Part shown: piece after piece, positions 1-4,777 of the stretch
How positions within the stretch are numbered: position 1 is the first letter of the stretch
Layout: every line of letters starts with the position of its first letter
Origin: CAG-557 sp045540315
GTDB lineage: Bacteria > Bacillota > Clostridia > Oscillospirales > Acutalibacteraceae
DNA length: 7,417 nucleotides
Reading direction: 5' to 3'
Assembly: GCA_045540315.1 (NCBI GenBank)
Contig: JAZQHA010000133.1
Span: 1-7,417 of the forward strand
Notes under the pieces: model-generated
The model's database searches: none
What the model saw: the letters and a program-made list of their open reading frames with translations, nothing else
What the model was told of the DNA's origin: nothing
Made by a program: the position numbers and the translations under genes

Positions 1-300
1 CGAGTAGCCCAATCGCAATGACATTAATTCTTCATATGGATTAATAGAAAATACTATTTGGAACAATTCTGAATGGTGGGTGAAAGTTGTAGGTACCCAA
101 TCCTACGTGAGACTTGGTTCTTTGGAACTGGGGCCAGAAGTTAGAGGTCGCTCCTCGAAGCTCAGACTGTGTCTCCTCACTGATTGAATATATGCGAGAT
201 TACGGACGTAGGGCGAAGGTCCGCGTGTTATTGAGATATTAAATGAGGTCCTCCTGGTAATTGAGGGCACCCTTTAAAGCATAAACTTACCATTATATTT
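1..300 (+). ncRNA. gene-free structured region upstream of tRNA-Tyr (partial RNA candidate)
   Basis: I see no coding frame here, even with TAG read as sense. Several local helices are visible: a 5-bp hairpin GTAGG/CCTAC around 94-111, a wobble-rich 8-bp hairpin around CTTGGTTC and GAACTGGG (about 113-132), and a hairpin CGGAC/GTCCG around 204-224. No promoter with good -35 and -10 boxes precedes tRNA-Tyr, so tRNA-Tyr is probably co-transcribed with this sequence from outside the window. The segment may be the 3' part of a longer structured RNA. I do not recognise the family. Confidence 0.35.
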
Positions 301-384
301 GGGTCAGTCGCTTAGTGGCAATAGCAGCGGGCTGTAAACCCGCCGGGTTTCCCTACGTTGGTTCGAGTCCAACCTGGCCCACCA
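301..384 (+). tRNA. tRNA-Tyr (anticodon GTA), type II
   Basis: The acceptor stem is GGGTCAG paired with CTGGCCC, with discriminator A and an encoded CCA (382-384). The anticodon stem GCGGG/CCCGC holds loop CTGTAAA with anticodon GTA at 334-336. A long variable region (344-356) is normal for bacterial tRNA-Tyr. The T arm is GTTGG-TTCGAGT-CCAAC. It lies between two structured gene-free stretches. Confidence 0.97.
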
Positions 385-497
385 TAAAATGAATAGTGTC
401 GATGCGAATATAGGCGGGGCGATGGCGGTTACCCAAGTCCTCGTTAGGGTGAGAGCGCGAGAACTGCTCCTATGGCTGTAGGTTCTTGTCACTATTT
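385..497 (+). ncRNA. structured RNA trailing tRNA-Tyr
   Basis: Starting just after the tRNA CCA, AATAGTG (392-398) pairs with CACTATT (490-496) and closes a domain of about 105 nt. Inside are small hairpins, including GAGC/GCTC around 452-469. There is no reading frame or SD. It is one of several folded RNAs that directly follow tRNAs in this window. It could be a processed trailer, an independent small RNA, or a domain of the larger RNA that follows. The helix is seen; the function is unknown. Confidence 0.45.
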
Positions 498-942
498 GAA
501 CTTAATAAGGGATGATAACCTGTGGACTGAGTGTGAAACGATATATCCCGCACCGTGCTGAAACGTATCAGATATTAAGTTCGACGTACCTCAAACGTTA
601 TTGAAGGTGAAGGTTTGCTCATATATCTTTATTAAAAACAATATGAGTGCTTGTTGGCGAATAAAGCCGGCTGGTAGCTATCTGCGGAAAGGATAACGCA
701 GAAAAATAATAGGTAGGCATAATATATAGTGTTATATTAAATAGTTTTAAAATCTTATATCTCAATGTGCTGAAATAAATTTCCTATTAATTTATAGATG
801 AAACACCGATATAAGTAAAATTCCGTATTAAATATAAGTAATCCCGATGGAAAGAAGCTCGATGAGTAAGGTAGGTAGTATATGGCGACCAATAGGTTAG
901 CGTATATAAAGTAGGGAGCACGATGATTTAATACGGAATTTT
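498..942 (+). ncRNA. large multibranched structured RNA candidate (about 445 nt)
   Basis: No coding frame occurs, but long-range helices are stacked in series. GAACTTAATA (498-507) pairs with TATTAAGTTC (573-582), 10 bp. CTCATAT/ATATGAG forms a hairpin around 618-648. CTGCG/CGCAG forms one around 682-702. CTTATATC (754-761) pairs with GATATAAG (808-815), enclosing a 7-bp hairpin ATAAATT/AATTTAT. A perfect 17-bp helix pairs 817-833 with 926-942 and encloses about 90 nt. A separate promoter starts at 954, so this RNA probably ends near 945. Size and position beside tRNAs recall the large phage RNA classes GOLLD and ROOL, but I cannot match their consensus by eye. Confidence 0.5.
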
Positions 943-953
943 TATATTAAAAT

Positions 954-982
954 TTGATTTTTATAAAAATTTTTCGTATAAT
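954..982 (+). promoter_or_regulatory. sigma70-type promoter for the tRNA-Thr/protease unit
   Basis: The -35 is TTGATT (954-959), the spacer is 17 bp, and the -10 is TATAAT (977-982). Transcription should start near 989-991, exactly where the leader helix at 990 begins. It closely resembles the promoters at 3395, 4018 and 3225, sharing an A/T-rich spacer and the downstream text ATATATA(A)AGA. Confidence 0.85.
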
Positions 983-989
983 ATATATA

Positions 990-1054
990 AAGACTCAAAC
1001 AGCAATTTTTATCAATAACAATCTTTTAAATTGTAGTAGTTGAATATGAGTCTT
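990..1054 (+). ncRNA. ACAGCAA-motif leader element, copy 1 (before tRNA-Thr)
   Basis: AAGACTCA (990-997) pairs with TGAGTCTT (1047-1054), 8 bp, directly at the expected transcript 5' end. ACAGCAA (999-1005) follows the 5' strand. An inner hairpin ACAAT/ATTGT lies near 1018-1034. Three further copies (3440, 4340, 4588) have different closing-helix bases but keep the pairing and the ACAGCAA(A) motif. The element ends 5 nt before tRNA-Thr. Confidence 0.6.
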
Positions 1055-1059
1055 GATAT

Positions 1060-1135
1060 GCCGGAGTAGCGTAATTGGCAGCGCAACTGACTTGTAATCA
1101 GTAGGTTGTGGGTTCGACTCCCATCTTCGGCTCCA
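1060..1135 (+). tRNA. tRNA-Thr (anticodon TGT)
   Basis: Acceptor GCCGGAG pairs with CTTCGGC (one G-U); discriminator T; CCA encoded at 1133-1135. The anticodon stem ACTGA/TCAGT carries loop CTTGTAA with TGT at 1093-1095. The T arm is GTGGG-TTCGACT-CCCAT. It is the first gene of a transcript that continues into the protease gene. Confidence 0.97.
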
Positions 1136-1242
1136 GGGCAGTCCGCAGAATCCAAGAGAGAACGAAATATGACGTCTTTTCTTAGTACCTTTTGGAAGAC
1201 AAAAAGTGGCTATAGTGACAGCGGATACAACACCTGCCTGCC
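1136..1242 (+). ncRNA. structured RNA trailing tRNA-Thr
   Basis: The domain starts at the base after CCA. GGCAG (1137-1141) pairs with CTGCC (1238-1242, alternatively 1234-1238) and TCCGC (1142-1146) pairs with GCGGA (1221-1225), giving a two-part closing stem. Inside, GTCTTTT/GGAAGAC forms a 7-bp hairpin with G-U pairs. No ORF is present. It separates tRNA-Thr from the protease, whose SD starts about 15 nt downstream. Function unknown. Confidence 0.45.
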
Positions 1243-1271
1243 ATAAATTCCAATAGAAAGGAAGTATAATT

Positions 1272-2066
1272 ATGAAATGTGGAGCAATATTCTCTGGTTA
1301 TGATGCCCGAGATTATAAACTTGTTTATACTGCTTCAACTGCGGATTTCCCCAAAGAATTTGAGCTTCAAATGAGAGGTATTAAAAATTAGGGTGCTGTT
1401 GGAAGTTGTGTAGCACATTCTCTATCTAGTATTATTGAATACTATAATTATAATCAAACTGGAGACCCAAGTGAAATGAGTGTTGGTTACATTTATGGTA
1501 ATCGTAAAACCTCAGATTATAAGGATGAAGGTATGATTATGCGTGATGCTCTTGAAGCAGTTCGCAAATATGGTGATGTTCGTAAAGATTTATTTCCATA
1601 TAACGAAGAAGTCCCTTATGTAATTGATTTATTTGAGAGACAAAGTAGAACCTTATTTAAAGAAGGTTATCCAAACCGTATTAGCCAATATTGTCGTGTT
1701 GATAGTCCTAATGCTATTAAGTCTGCATTAATGGCTGGTAATCCAGTTTTAATGGCTATGACTTGGTATGCTGATATGGAAGTTGTTGATGGCGTTCTAG
1801 TAACTGACCAGCTTGGCTGGGAAGGTGGACATTGTATGTTTATTTATGGTTGGGATGAACGCGGTTGGAAAGTTCAAAATTCTTGGGGTAGTGATTGGGG
1901 CAATCAAGGAACTATGATTGTACCTTATGATTATTACATTGAAGAATTTTGGATTGTCAATGATGATATTATTGAGAACACTGAAGTTAAAAAGCCTTTT
2001 AATTCTAAATTTGGTAGAGTAGTAGCAAAAGTTGTAAATAAATTTAATAAGATTTTTAAAGAATAA
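1272..2066 (+). CDS. papain-like (C1 family) cysteine protease with an in-frame TAG read as Gln
   Basis: This is a 264-aa papain-fold cysteine peptidase if TAG is sense. ATG at 1272 follows the SD AAAGGAAG. Residues 37-50 read IKN[TAG]GAVGSCVAHS, the papain active-site block: codon 40 (TAG, 1389-1391) sits where papain has oxyanion-hole Gln19, and Cys46 is the nucleophile, with the same spacing of six. His187 (EGGHCMFIYGW) and Asn203 (NSWGSDWG) complete the triad. A conventional reading would start at 1476 and lose the catalytic Cys. No signal peptide or prodomain is obvious; the tail is lysine-rich. It lies 14 nt upstream of the next gene. C1 proteases occur in large phages, but the substrate is unknown. 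The fold is secure and the role is not. Confidence 0.93.
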
Positions 2067-2080
2067 ATAGGAGATTAATT

Positions 2081-2443
2081 ATGTTTGACGAGAGCAAGTA
2101 TAAGGTCATCAGTTATGATGAGAAGAATCCGGATGGTTCTTTCCGGTGTCATGTTGTTTGTGCAATGTCTACCTACGCAGGTAAGACTGTTAAGGGTTAT
2201 GCTAAGCTAAATCCAGAAGACCAGTGGGACTGGGAGAAGGGTAAGGCTCTAGCAATCGCTCGTTGCAATGCTAAGATTGCGGAAAAGCGCAACAAGCGTG
2301 CTATGAGTAAGGTTGCTGAGGCTCAGGATATTCTGGATAGTGCTGTTGAATATCTAAATGATATGCTGGCATATTGTGCAGACTCTGCTGATGAATATGC
2401 TTCTGCTAAGGCTCATGTAGCTACACTAATGTCTAAGATGTAA
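2081..2443 (+). CDS. conserved small phage-type protein, function unknown (120 aa)
   Basis: ATG at 2081 follows the SD TAGGAGA at good spacing, 14 nt after the protease stop, so the two are probably co-transcribed. The N-terminal half contains STYAGKTVKGYAK and a WDWEKGKALAIARCNAKIAEKR segment, a pattern I associate with small unassigned proteins of Firmicutes phages. The C-terminal half is a predicted helical, alanine-rich stretch (about residues 75-120). No catalytic or metal-binding motif is seen. Codon use (AAG over AAA, GCT, GGT, CTG) differs from the AAA/TTA-rich protease and resembles the gene at 6854, which suggests high expression. Stop is TAA. Confidence 0.85.
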   Translation: MFDESKYKVISYDEKNPDGSFRCHVVCAMSTYAGKTVKGYAKLNPEDQWDWEKGKALAIARCNAKIAEKRNKRAMSKVAEAQDILDSAVEYLNDMLAYCADSADEYASAKAHVATLMSKM

Positions 2444-2448
2444 ATATA

Positions 2449-2468
2449 GAAGGGGCATTTGCCCCTTC
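2449..2468 (+). other. strong 8-bp hairpin after the small gene
   Basis: GAAGGGGC (2449-2456) and GCCCCTTC (2461-2468) form a perfect hairpin with a 4-nt loop, 5 nt after the stop. There is no U-tract, so it is not a classic intrinsic terminator. It may protect the mRNA 3' end after processing at tRNA-Ser, which begins 11 nt on. Confidence 0.6.
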
Positions 2469-2479
2469 AATAGAGCTAT

Positions 2480-2572
2480 GGGCAGTTGGTAGAGTCTGGC
2501 TTATTACACTAGTTTTGAAAACTAGCGGGGGTTAATAGCCCTCCGGGGGTTCAAATCCCTCACTGCCCGCCA
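2480..2572 (+). tRNA. tRNA-Ser (anticodon TGA), type II
   Basis: Acceptor GGGCAGT pairs with ACTGCCC; discriminator G, as usual for Ser; CCA encoded at 2570-2572. Anticodon stem CTAGT/ACTAG has loop TTTGAAA with TGA at 2516-2518, reading UCA. The long variable arm (about 2526-2544) fits tRNA-Ser. Total 93 nt. Confidence 0.96.
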
Positions 2573-2647
2573 AGTGCGTAGTCCAACAGTAAAGAGACAA
2601 AGGAATAAATAGCCTTATAGTGGAGGTTGACTGAGCCCTCCCGCACT
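2573..2647 (+). ncRNA. structured RNA trailing tRNA-Ser
   Basis: AGTGCG (2573-2578), starting immediately after CCA, pairs with CGCACT (2642-2647). Inside are hairpins AAGG/CCTT (around 2601-2617) and GGAGG/CCTCC (around 2623-2641). No ORF. This is the cleanest example of the 'tRNA then folded RNA' pattern. Confidence 0.5.
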
Positions 2648-2665
2648 AGATTAAATAATGGAACA

Positions 2666-2708
2666 AGACTAAATGCCTGGGAAGTCTCCAAGAATTGGTG
2701 TCTACACC
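2666..2708 (+). other. two small hairpins upstream of a small gene
   Basis: AGACT (2666-2670) pairs with AGTCT (2683-2687). GGTG (2697-2700) pairs with CACC (2705-2708) over loop TCTA. They lie in the untranslated stretch before the SD at about 2750. They may be leader structure for the following gene pair. Weak evidence. Confidence 0.3.
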
Positions 2709-2763
2709 GAGTCTAGTTTTTAAACTCAGAGGATTACCTAATTTAATAAGGAAGGATGATTTT

Positions 2764-3066
2764 ATGATTAGTGCTAGAAATAGAGATTTATCCAAAAGAA
2801 AAGCATTAAGAAAGCGTCGTATTGCGGATGAAGTTTATCGCAATCATGATAGTCAGGGTAATTATACTCCTTATTATGATAATCTTCATCAGTATTCAAA
2901 GAATAAAATCCACTGTTCCTGCCCTATGTGTTCTGCTAAGACTCGCAATAAAGGCAAGCGTAGACAGAAAGTTAATGGCTGGTACCCTTCTGTAAATTAC
3001 AAACATAGTGACCTGCGGAAATTGATTCGCTTGAACTACGAAGATGGCGAAGAAGAAGTCGCGTAA
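2764..3066 (+). CDS. small basic protein with a CxCxxC motif, function unknown (100 aa)
   Basis: The ATG at 2764 is preceded by the strong SD AAGGAAGGA. An in-frame TTG at 2695 lies in a hairpin and is rejected as start. The protein is basic at the N-terminus (SKRKALRKRR) and has a Cys cluster at residues 52-57 (HCSCPMC), followed by AKTRNKGKRRQKVNG and SDLRKL. I recognise this layout from small uncharacterised proteins found beside phage tRNA clusters. The Cys residues could bind zinc, and the charge suggests nucleic-acid contact; both are inference. The 3' end overlaps the next gene by 23 nt, so translation is probably coupled. Confidence 0.85.
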   Translation: MISARNRDLSKRKALRKRRIADEVYRNHDSQGNYTPYYDNLHQYSKNKIHCSCPMCSAKTRNKGKRRQKVNGWYPSVNYKHSDLRKLIRLNYEDGEEEVA

Positions 3067-3238
3067 GCCACGCCCGCAGCCTCCTAACTATTATTGGTAT
3101 GATACTGATGGCTGTTGGGATTGTCCAAACAGAAATGGTTGTTCTGGATGTAAAAGATTAAAAACTTATATTCATGAACAACAAAGGACAAAAAGAAAAG
3201 TTGAGCGAGAGTTAAAACGAATGCTTGACAATTATTAA
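3044..3238 (+). CDS. small zinc-finger-like protein, function unknown (64 aa)
   Basis: ATG at 3044 lies inside the end of the previous gene in another frame (23-nt overlap) with only a weak GA-rich SD, so it probably depends on translational coupling. The start MAKKKSRKPRPQPP is very basic. Residues 24-36 hold CWDCPNRNGCSGC, two CxxC pairs that could bind one zinc. The C-terminal third is a charged helix (HEQQRTKRKVERELKRML). The -35 box of the next promoter (3225) is inside its last codons. No family name can be given. Confidence 0.75.
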   Translation: MAKKKSRKPRPQPPNYYWYDTDGCWDCPNRNGCSGCKRLKTYIHEQQRTKRKVERELKRMLDNY

Positions 3239-3253
3239 AAAATTTGGTATAAT
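3225..3253 (+). promoter_or_regulatory. fully consensus sigma70 promoter for the amber tRNA
   Basis: TTGACA (3225-3230), exact 17-bp spacer, TATAAT (3248-3253). The -35 overlaps the 3' end of the preceding gene. It is the only promoter here with a perfect -35, and it drives the CTA tRNA, 56 nt downstream, as first gene. Confidence 0.92.
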
Positions 3254-3266
3254 ATATATATCAAAG

Positions 3267-3295
3267 ATAAGGGAAAAGTTTCCCTTTTCCCTTAT
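3267..3295 (+). other. 12-bp hairpin at the 5' end of the amber-tRNA transcript
   Basis: ATAAGGGAAAAG (3267-3278) pairs perfectly with CTTTTCCCTTAT (3284-3295) over a 5-nt loop. It begins about 7 nt after the expected transcription start. It is not followed by a U-run that would make it a convincing terminator. It may shield the 5' end or position RNase P processing; a weak attenuator is also possible. Confidence 0.75.
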
Positions 3296-3308
3296 TAAAT
3301 TTATATAT

Positions 3309-3383
3309 TGCGGGTTAGTATATTGGCTAGTGCACTGGTCTCTAAAACCGGATGACTGGGTTCGAGTCCCAGACCCGCCGCCA
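3309..3383 (+). tRNA. amber-reading tRNA (anticodon CTA), probably charged with Gln
   Basis: Anticodon stem CTGGT/ACCGG holds loop CTCTAAA with CTA at 3342-3344, which reads UAG. Acceptor bases 2-7 GCGGGT pair with ACCCGC, while U1 faces C72 unpaired; discriminator is G (3380) and CCA is encoded (3381-3383). A weak first pair and G73 are identity features of bacterial tRNA-Gln, so glutamine is the likely amino acid. This fits TAG at the catalytic Gln of the protease at 1272. T arm CTGGG-TTCGAGT-CCCAG is canonical. The D stem is weak (GTAT/GTGC). Confidence 0.95.
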
Positions 3384-3394
3384 TAAATAAAAAT

Positions 3395-3423
3395 TTGATT
3401 TTTAAAAAAAAATATGATATAAT
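3395..3423 (+). promoter_or_regulatory. sigma70-type promoter for tRNA-Leu unit
   Basis: TTGATT (3395-3400), 17-bp A-rich spacer, TATAAT (3418-3423). It starts 12 nt after the CCA of the amber tRNA, so that tRNA may be made from a very short transcript. The downstream leader helix begins at 3440. Confidence 0.85.
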
Positions 3424-3439
3424 ATTTATATAAAGAATA

Positions 3440-3530
3440 AAGGCTCACACAGCAAAATCCTTTTAACATCAATTCACATAAAATGAATTAAATATCCTTC
3501 CAAGATATAATAGAAGTTAAATAGAGCCTT
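3440..3530 (+). ncRNA. ACAGCAAA-motif leader element, copy 2 (before tRNA-Leu)
   Basis: AAGGCTC (3440-3446) pairs with GAGCCTT (3524-3530). ACAGCAAA lies at 3449-3456. Inner hairpins are AATTCA/TGAATT (about 3471-3489) and ATATC/GATAT. The 3' part contains ATAATAGAAG (3507-3516), shared with copy 3. It ends 14 nt before tRNA-Leu. Confidence 0.6.
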
Positions 3531-3544
3531 GTAATTAAAAATTT

Positions 3545-3632
3545 GCCCGTGTGGTGAAATAGGTAGACACAAGGGACTTAAAATCCCTCGCCCTAAACAA
3601 GCGTACCGGTTCGAGTCCGGTCACGGGCACCA
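3545..3632 (+). tRNA. tRNA-Leu (anticodon TAA), type II
   Basis: Acceptor GCCCGTG pairs with CACGGGC; discriminator A; CCA at 3630-3632. Anticodon stem AGGGA/TCCCT with loop CTTAAAA has TAA at 3579-3581, which reads the leucine codon UUA (it is not an ochre suppressor). Long variable arm (about 3589-3604). T arm ACCGG-TTCGAGT-CCGGT. Confidence 0.96.
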
Positions 3633-3660
3633 AGAGTTGGCTGACTTGAAGGCTAATTCT
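3633..3660 (+). ncRNA. 10-bp hairpin trailing tRNA-Leu
   Basis: AGAGTTGGCT (3633-3642) pairs with GGCTAATTCT (3651-3660) with three G-U pairs and an 8-nt loop, starting directly after CCA. It is the smallest of the post-tRNA structures and could simply limit 3' exonucleases. Confidence 0.5.
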
Positions 3661-3697
3661 CAAAGAAAGGAATGATTCCAATGTGGAGGTTTGCAGC

Positions 3698-3727
3698 CTT
3701 CTAACTATCCAATAAGGAGGTTAGAAG
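3698..3727 (+). promoter_or_regulatory. hairpin holding the ribosome binding site
   Basis: CTTCTAAC (3698-3705) pairs with GTTAGAAG (3720-3727), 8 bp. The 14-nt loop carries the SD AAGGAGG (3714-3720), whose last G is in the stem. The ATG at 3730 follows at once. The fold may present the SD in a loop or tune initiation of the next gene. Confidence 0.6.
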
Positions 3728-3729
3728 TA

Positions 3730-4017
3730 ATGAGCCGTTCATATAAGAGAACTCCCCGAAGTGGGGATAAAAAAGATAAGTTCTTTAAAAAATACGAGAA
3801 TCATCGGTTGCGGGAACTACCTTTTGAGGATACCTTAAATCACAATGCTTATAAAAAACATGGTGAAGGTTGGAATATATGCGACTATGAGACAGTCGGC
3901 ATTTCTTTTGAAAGATATTGGTGTCGTCTTAAAAGAAGATTCCAAAATAAACCCGAACTTCTTGGTACAAAAGAAGAAGCTTATCTTGAGTATCTTAAGT
4001 GGTTTATACGAAAATAA
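3730..4017 (+). CDS. small basic protein, function unknown (95 aa)
   Basis: Start ATG at 3730 is set by the SD AAGGAGG nine bases upstream; the alternative in-frame ATG at 3691 lies before the SD hairpin and is rejected. The N-terminus MSRSYKRTPRSGDKKDKFFKK resembles small uncharacterised phage/bacterial proteins beginning MSRSYKKTP that often sit in tRNA clusters. The middle has a YKKHGEGWNICDY block (residues 41-53) and the end is a basic helix. Net charge is strongly positive, so RNA or DNA contact is plausible but unproven. It is in the tRNA-Leu transcript, and the next promoter starts at its stop codon. Confidence 0.85.
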   Translation: MSRSYKRTPRSGDKKDKFFKKYENHRLRELPFEDTLNHNAYKKHGEGWNICDYETVGISFERYWCRLKRRFQNKPELLGTKEEAYLEYLKWFIRK

Positions 4018-4046
4018 TTGATTTTATAAAAATTTTTTGGTATAAT
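4018..4046 (+). promoter_or_regulatory. sigma70-type promoter for tRNA-Gly unit
   Basis: TTGATT (4018-4023), 17-bp spacer, TATAAT (4041-4046), starting directly after the TAA of the preceding gene. Its spacer is almost the same sequence as that of the promoter at 954, which suggests promoter duplication. Confidence 0.87.
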
Positions 4047-4050
4047 ATAT

Positions 4051-4133
4051 AAAGAAAGTAAAGAAAAACTTTCTCCCCTTTCTTTAAATTCCTATCTCCA
4101 TGCGGAAGCCTGCGTTCCCATTGCGGGCTTTCC
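4051..4133 (+). promoter_or_regulatory. structured leader before tRNA-Gly (two hairpins)
   Basis: The first hairpin pairs AAAGAAAG (4051-4058) with CTTTCTTT (4078-4085). The second pairs GGAAGCCTGC (4104-4113) with GCGGGCTTTCC (4123-4133) with a single bulged T and one G-U, about 10 bp. The second ends 4 nt before the tRNA. It lacks the ACAGCAA motif, so it is a different type from the leaders at 990 and 3440. Confidence 0.6.
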
Positions 4134-4137
4134 TTAT

Positions 4138-4212
4138 GCAGGTGTAGTACATCGGCTAGTACGCCGGCCTTCCAAGCCGTATAGGTGGGTTCGATTCCCA
4201 TCACCTGCTCCA
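4138..4212 (+). tRNA. tRNA-Gly (anticodon TCC)
   Basis: Acceptor GCAGGTG pairs with CACCTGC; discriminator T as in bacterial tRNA-Gly; CCA at 4210-4212. Loop CTTCCAA has TCC at 4171-4173. The anticodon stem has four good pairs with a C-T mismatch at 27-43. T arm GTGGG-TTCGATT-CCCAT. Confidence 0.95.
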
Positions 4213-4321
4213 ATAATTCTTATCCAGGTGTTTGATACTGGACCTTAAAAGGGATAGAAGCTGGTTCGAATATTTCAAATTCCGTTATGCAGCGCGCGAA
4301 ACCACGGATAATAAGAATTAT
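4213..4321 (+). ncRNA. structured RNA trailing tRNA-Gly, closed by an 11-bp helix
   Basis: ATAATTCTTAT (4213-4223), beginning right after CCA, pairs perfectly with ATAAGAATTAT (4311-4321); CC/GG continues it past a 3-nt bulge. Inside are CCAG/CTGG (about 4225-4242) and a GGTTCGAAT segment (about 4263-4271) that looks like a tRNA T-arm loop. No ORF. The T-loop-like piece could mean a tRNA-like fold, as known in bacterial YrlA-type Y RNAs, but that is speculative. Confidence 0.55.
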
Positions 4322-4339
4322 AAATAGAGATAAATCAAT

Positions 4340-4504
4340 GAGAGCCTAACAGCAAATTTTTTATCTATATAATAAGATGAAAAAGAGTTACTCATAGTAA
4401 CAATAATTTTAATGCAAATGTTCAAGATTTAGATTGGATGATGTATTTAGATACTAATAGGCTCGTCAATAAGAAATAATAGAAGCGCAATAGATGTGGC
4501 TCTC
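4340..4504 (+). ncRNA. ACAGCAAA-motif element, copy 3
   Basis: GAGAGCC (4340-4346) pairs with GGCTCTC (4498-4504). ACAGCAAA is at 4349-4356, and ATAATAGAAG at 4476-4485 matches copy 2 in the same relative place. An inner hairpin GTTAC/GTAAC lies near 4387-4401. An alternative closing pair is GAGCCT (4342-4347) with AGGCTC (4459-4464). No promoter is evident just upstream, and no tRNA follows directly, unlike copies 1, 2 and 4. Confidence 0.5.
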
Positions 4505-4545
4505 GAAATTTAGCATAGATTGTGAACAAGTTATTTCTTGGCGAG
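4462..4545 (+). ncRNA. second long-range helix overlapping copy 3 (alternative fold or pseudoknot)
   Basis: CTCGTC (4462-4467) pairs with GGCGAG (4540-4545, one G-U) and AAGAAATAA (4471-4479) pairs with TTATTTCTT (4531-4539), giving 15 pairs with a 3-nt bulge. This crosses the copy-3 closing helix, so the two are either exclusive states or a pseudoknot. The sequence between has no ORF of note. Confidence 0.45.
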
Positions 4546-4587
4546 TTAAATAAAATAAAAAATTATATTAAAATAAAAAATTAAAAA

Positions 4588-4692
4588 TAGGCACATACAG
4601 CAAATTATGTAAAGACAACTGCTATCTGATTAATAGCTCCATTTCTAGGACGTGTGTTCGCACAAGTCTTAATATTTTACATATAGTGCCTA
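4588..4692 (+). ncRNA. ACAGCAAA-motif leader element, copy 4 (before tRNA-Lys)
   Basis: TAGGCAC (4588-4594) pairs with GTGCCTA (4686-4692). ACAGCAAA is at 4597-4604. ATGTAAA (4607-4613) pairs with TTTACAT (4676-4682). Inner hairpins include GCTAT/ATAGC (4621-4637). A T-run (4694-4699) follows the closing helix, 3 nt before tRNA-Lys, which could make it terminator-like. No clear promoter is visible upstream. Confidence 0.58.
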
Positions 4693-4701
4693 GTTTTTTA
4701 T

Positions 4702-4777
4702 GCGCCGGTAGCTCAGTTGGTAGAGCACCGCCCTTTTAAGGCGGGAGTCCTGGGTTCGAGTCCCAGCCGGCGCACCA
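4702..4777 (+). tRNA. tRNA-Lys (anticodon TTT)
   Basis: Acceptor GCGCCGG pairs with CCGGCGC; discriminator A; CCA at 4775-4777. Anticodon stem CCGCC/GGCGG, loop CTTTTAA, TTT at 4735-4737. D arm GCTCAGTTGGTAGAGC and T arm CTGGG-TTCGAGT-CCCAG are canonical. Confidence 0.98.

Noticed and set aside
304..492. Minus-strand open frame over tRNA-Tyr
   Set aside because: It contains the reverse complement of a tRNA (the LDSNQR-type peptide seen when tRNAs are translated antisense) and has no SD.
1476..2066. Protease gene starting at the internal ATG 1476
   Set aside because: This start has no SD and would remove the catalytic Cys block. The upstream frame with TAG as Gln gives SD, start and all active-site motifs.
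2449..2468. Intrinsic terminator after the 120-aa gene
   Set aside because: The hairpin is strong but no U-tract follows, and a tRNA begins 11 nt later with no promoter between.
2480..2572. TGA-anticodon tRNA as an opal suppressor or tRNA-Sec
   Set aside because: Anticodon TGA reads UCA (Ser). An opal suppressor or tRNA-Sec would need TCA.
3212..3472. Minus-strand open frame over the amber tRNA and promoters
   Set aside because: It is antisense to a tRNA, two promoters and an RNA element; low complexity and no family resemblance.
3545..3632. TAA anticodon read as an ochre suppressor
   Set aside because: Anticodon TAA pairs with codon UUA (Leu), and the long variable arm and A73 fit tRNA-Leu. 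Genes here stop at TAA, so ochre suppression would be harmful.
4004..4213. Minus-strand open frame over tRNA-Gly
   Set aside because: Antisense tRNA translation (the GIEPTYTAWKA-type peptide is a known artefact).
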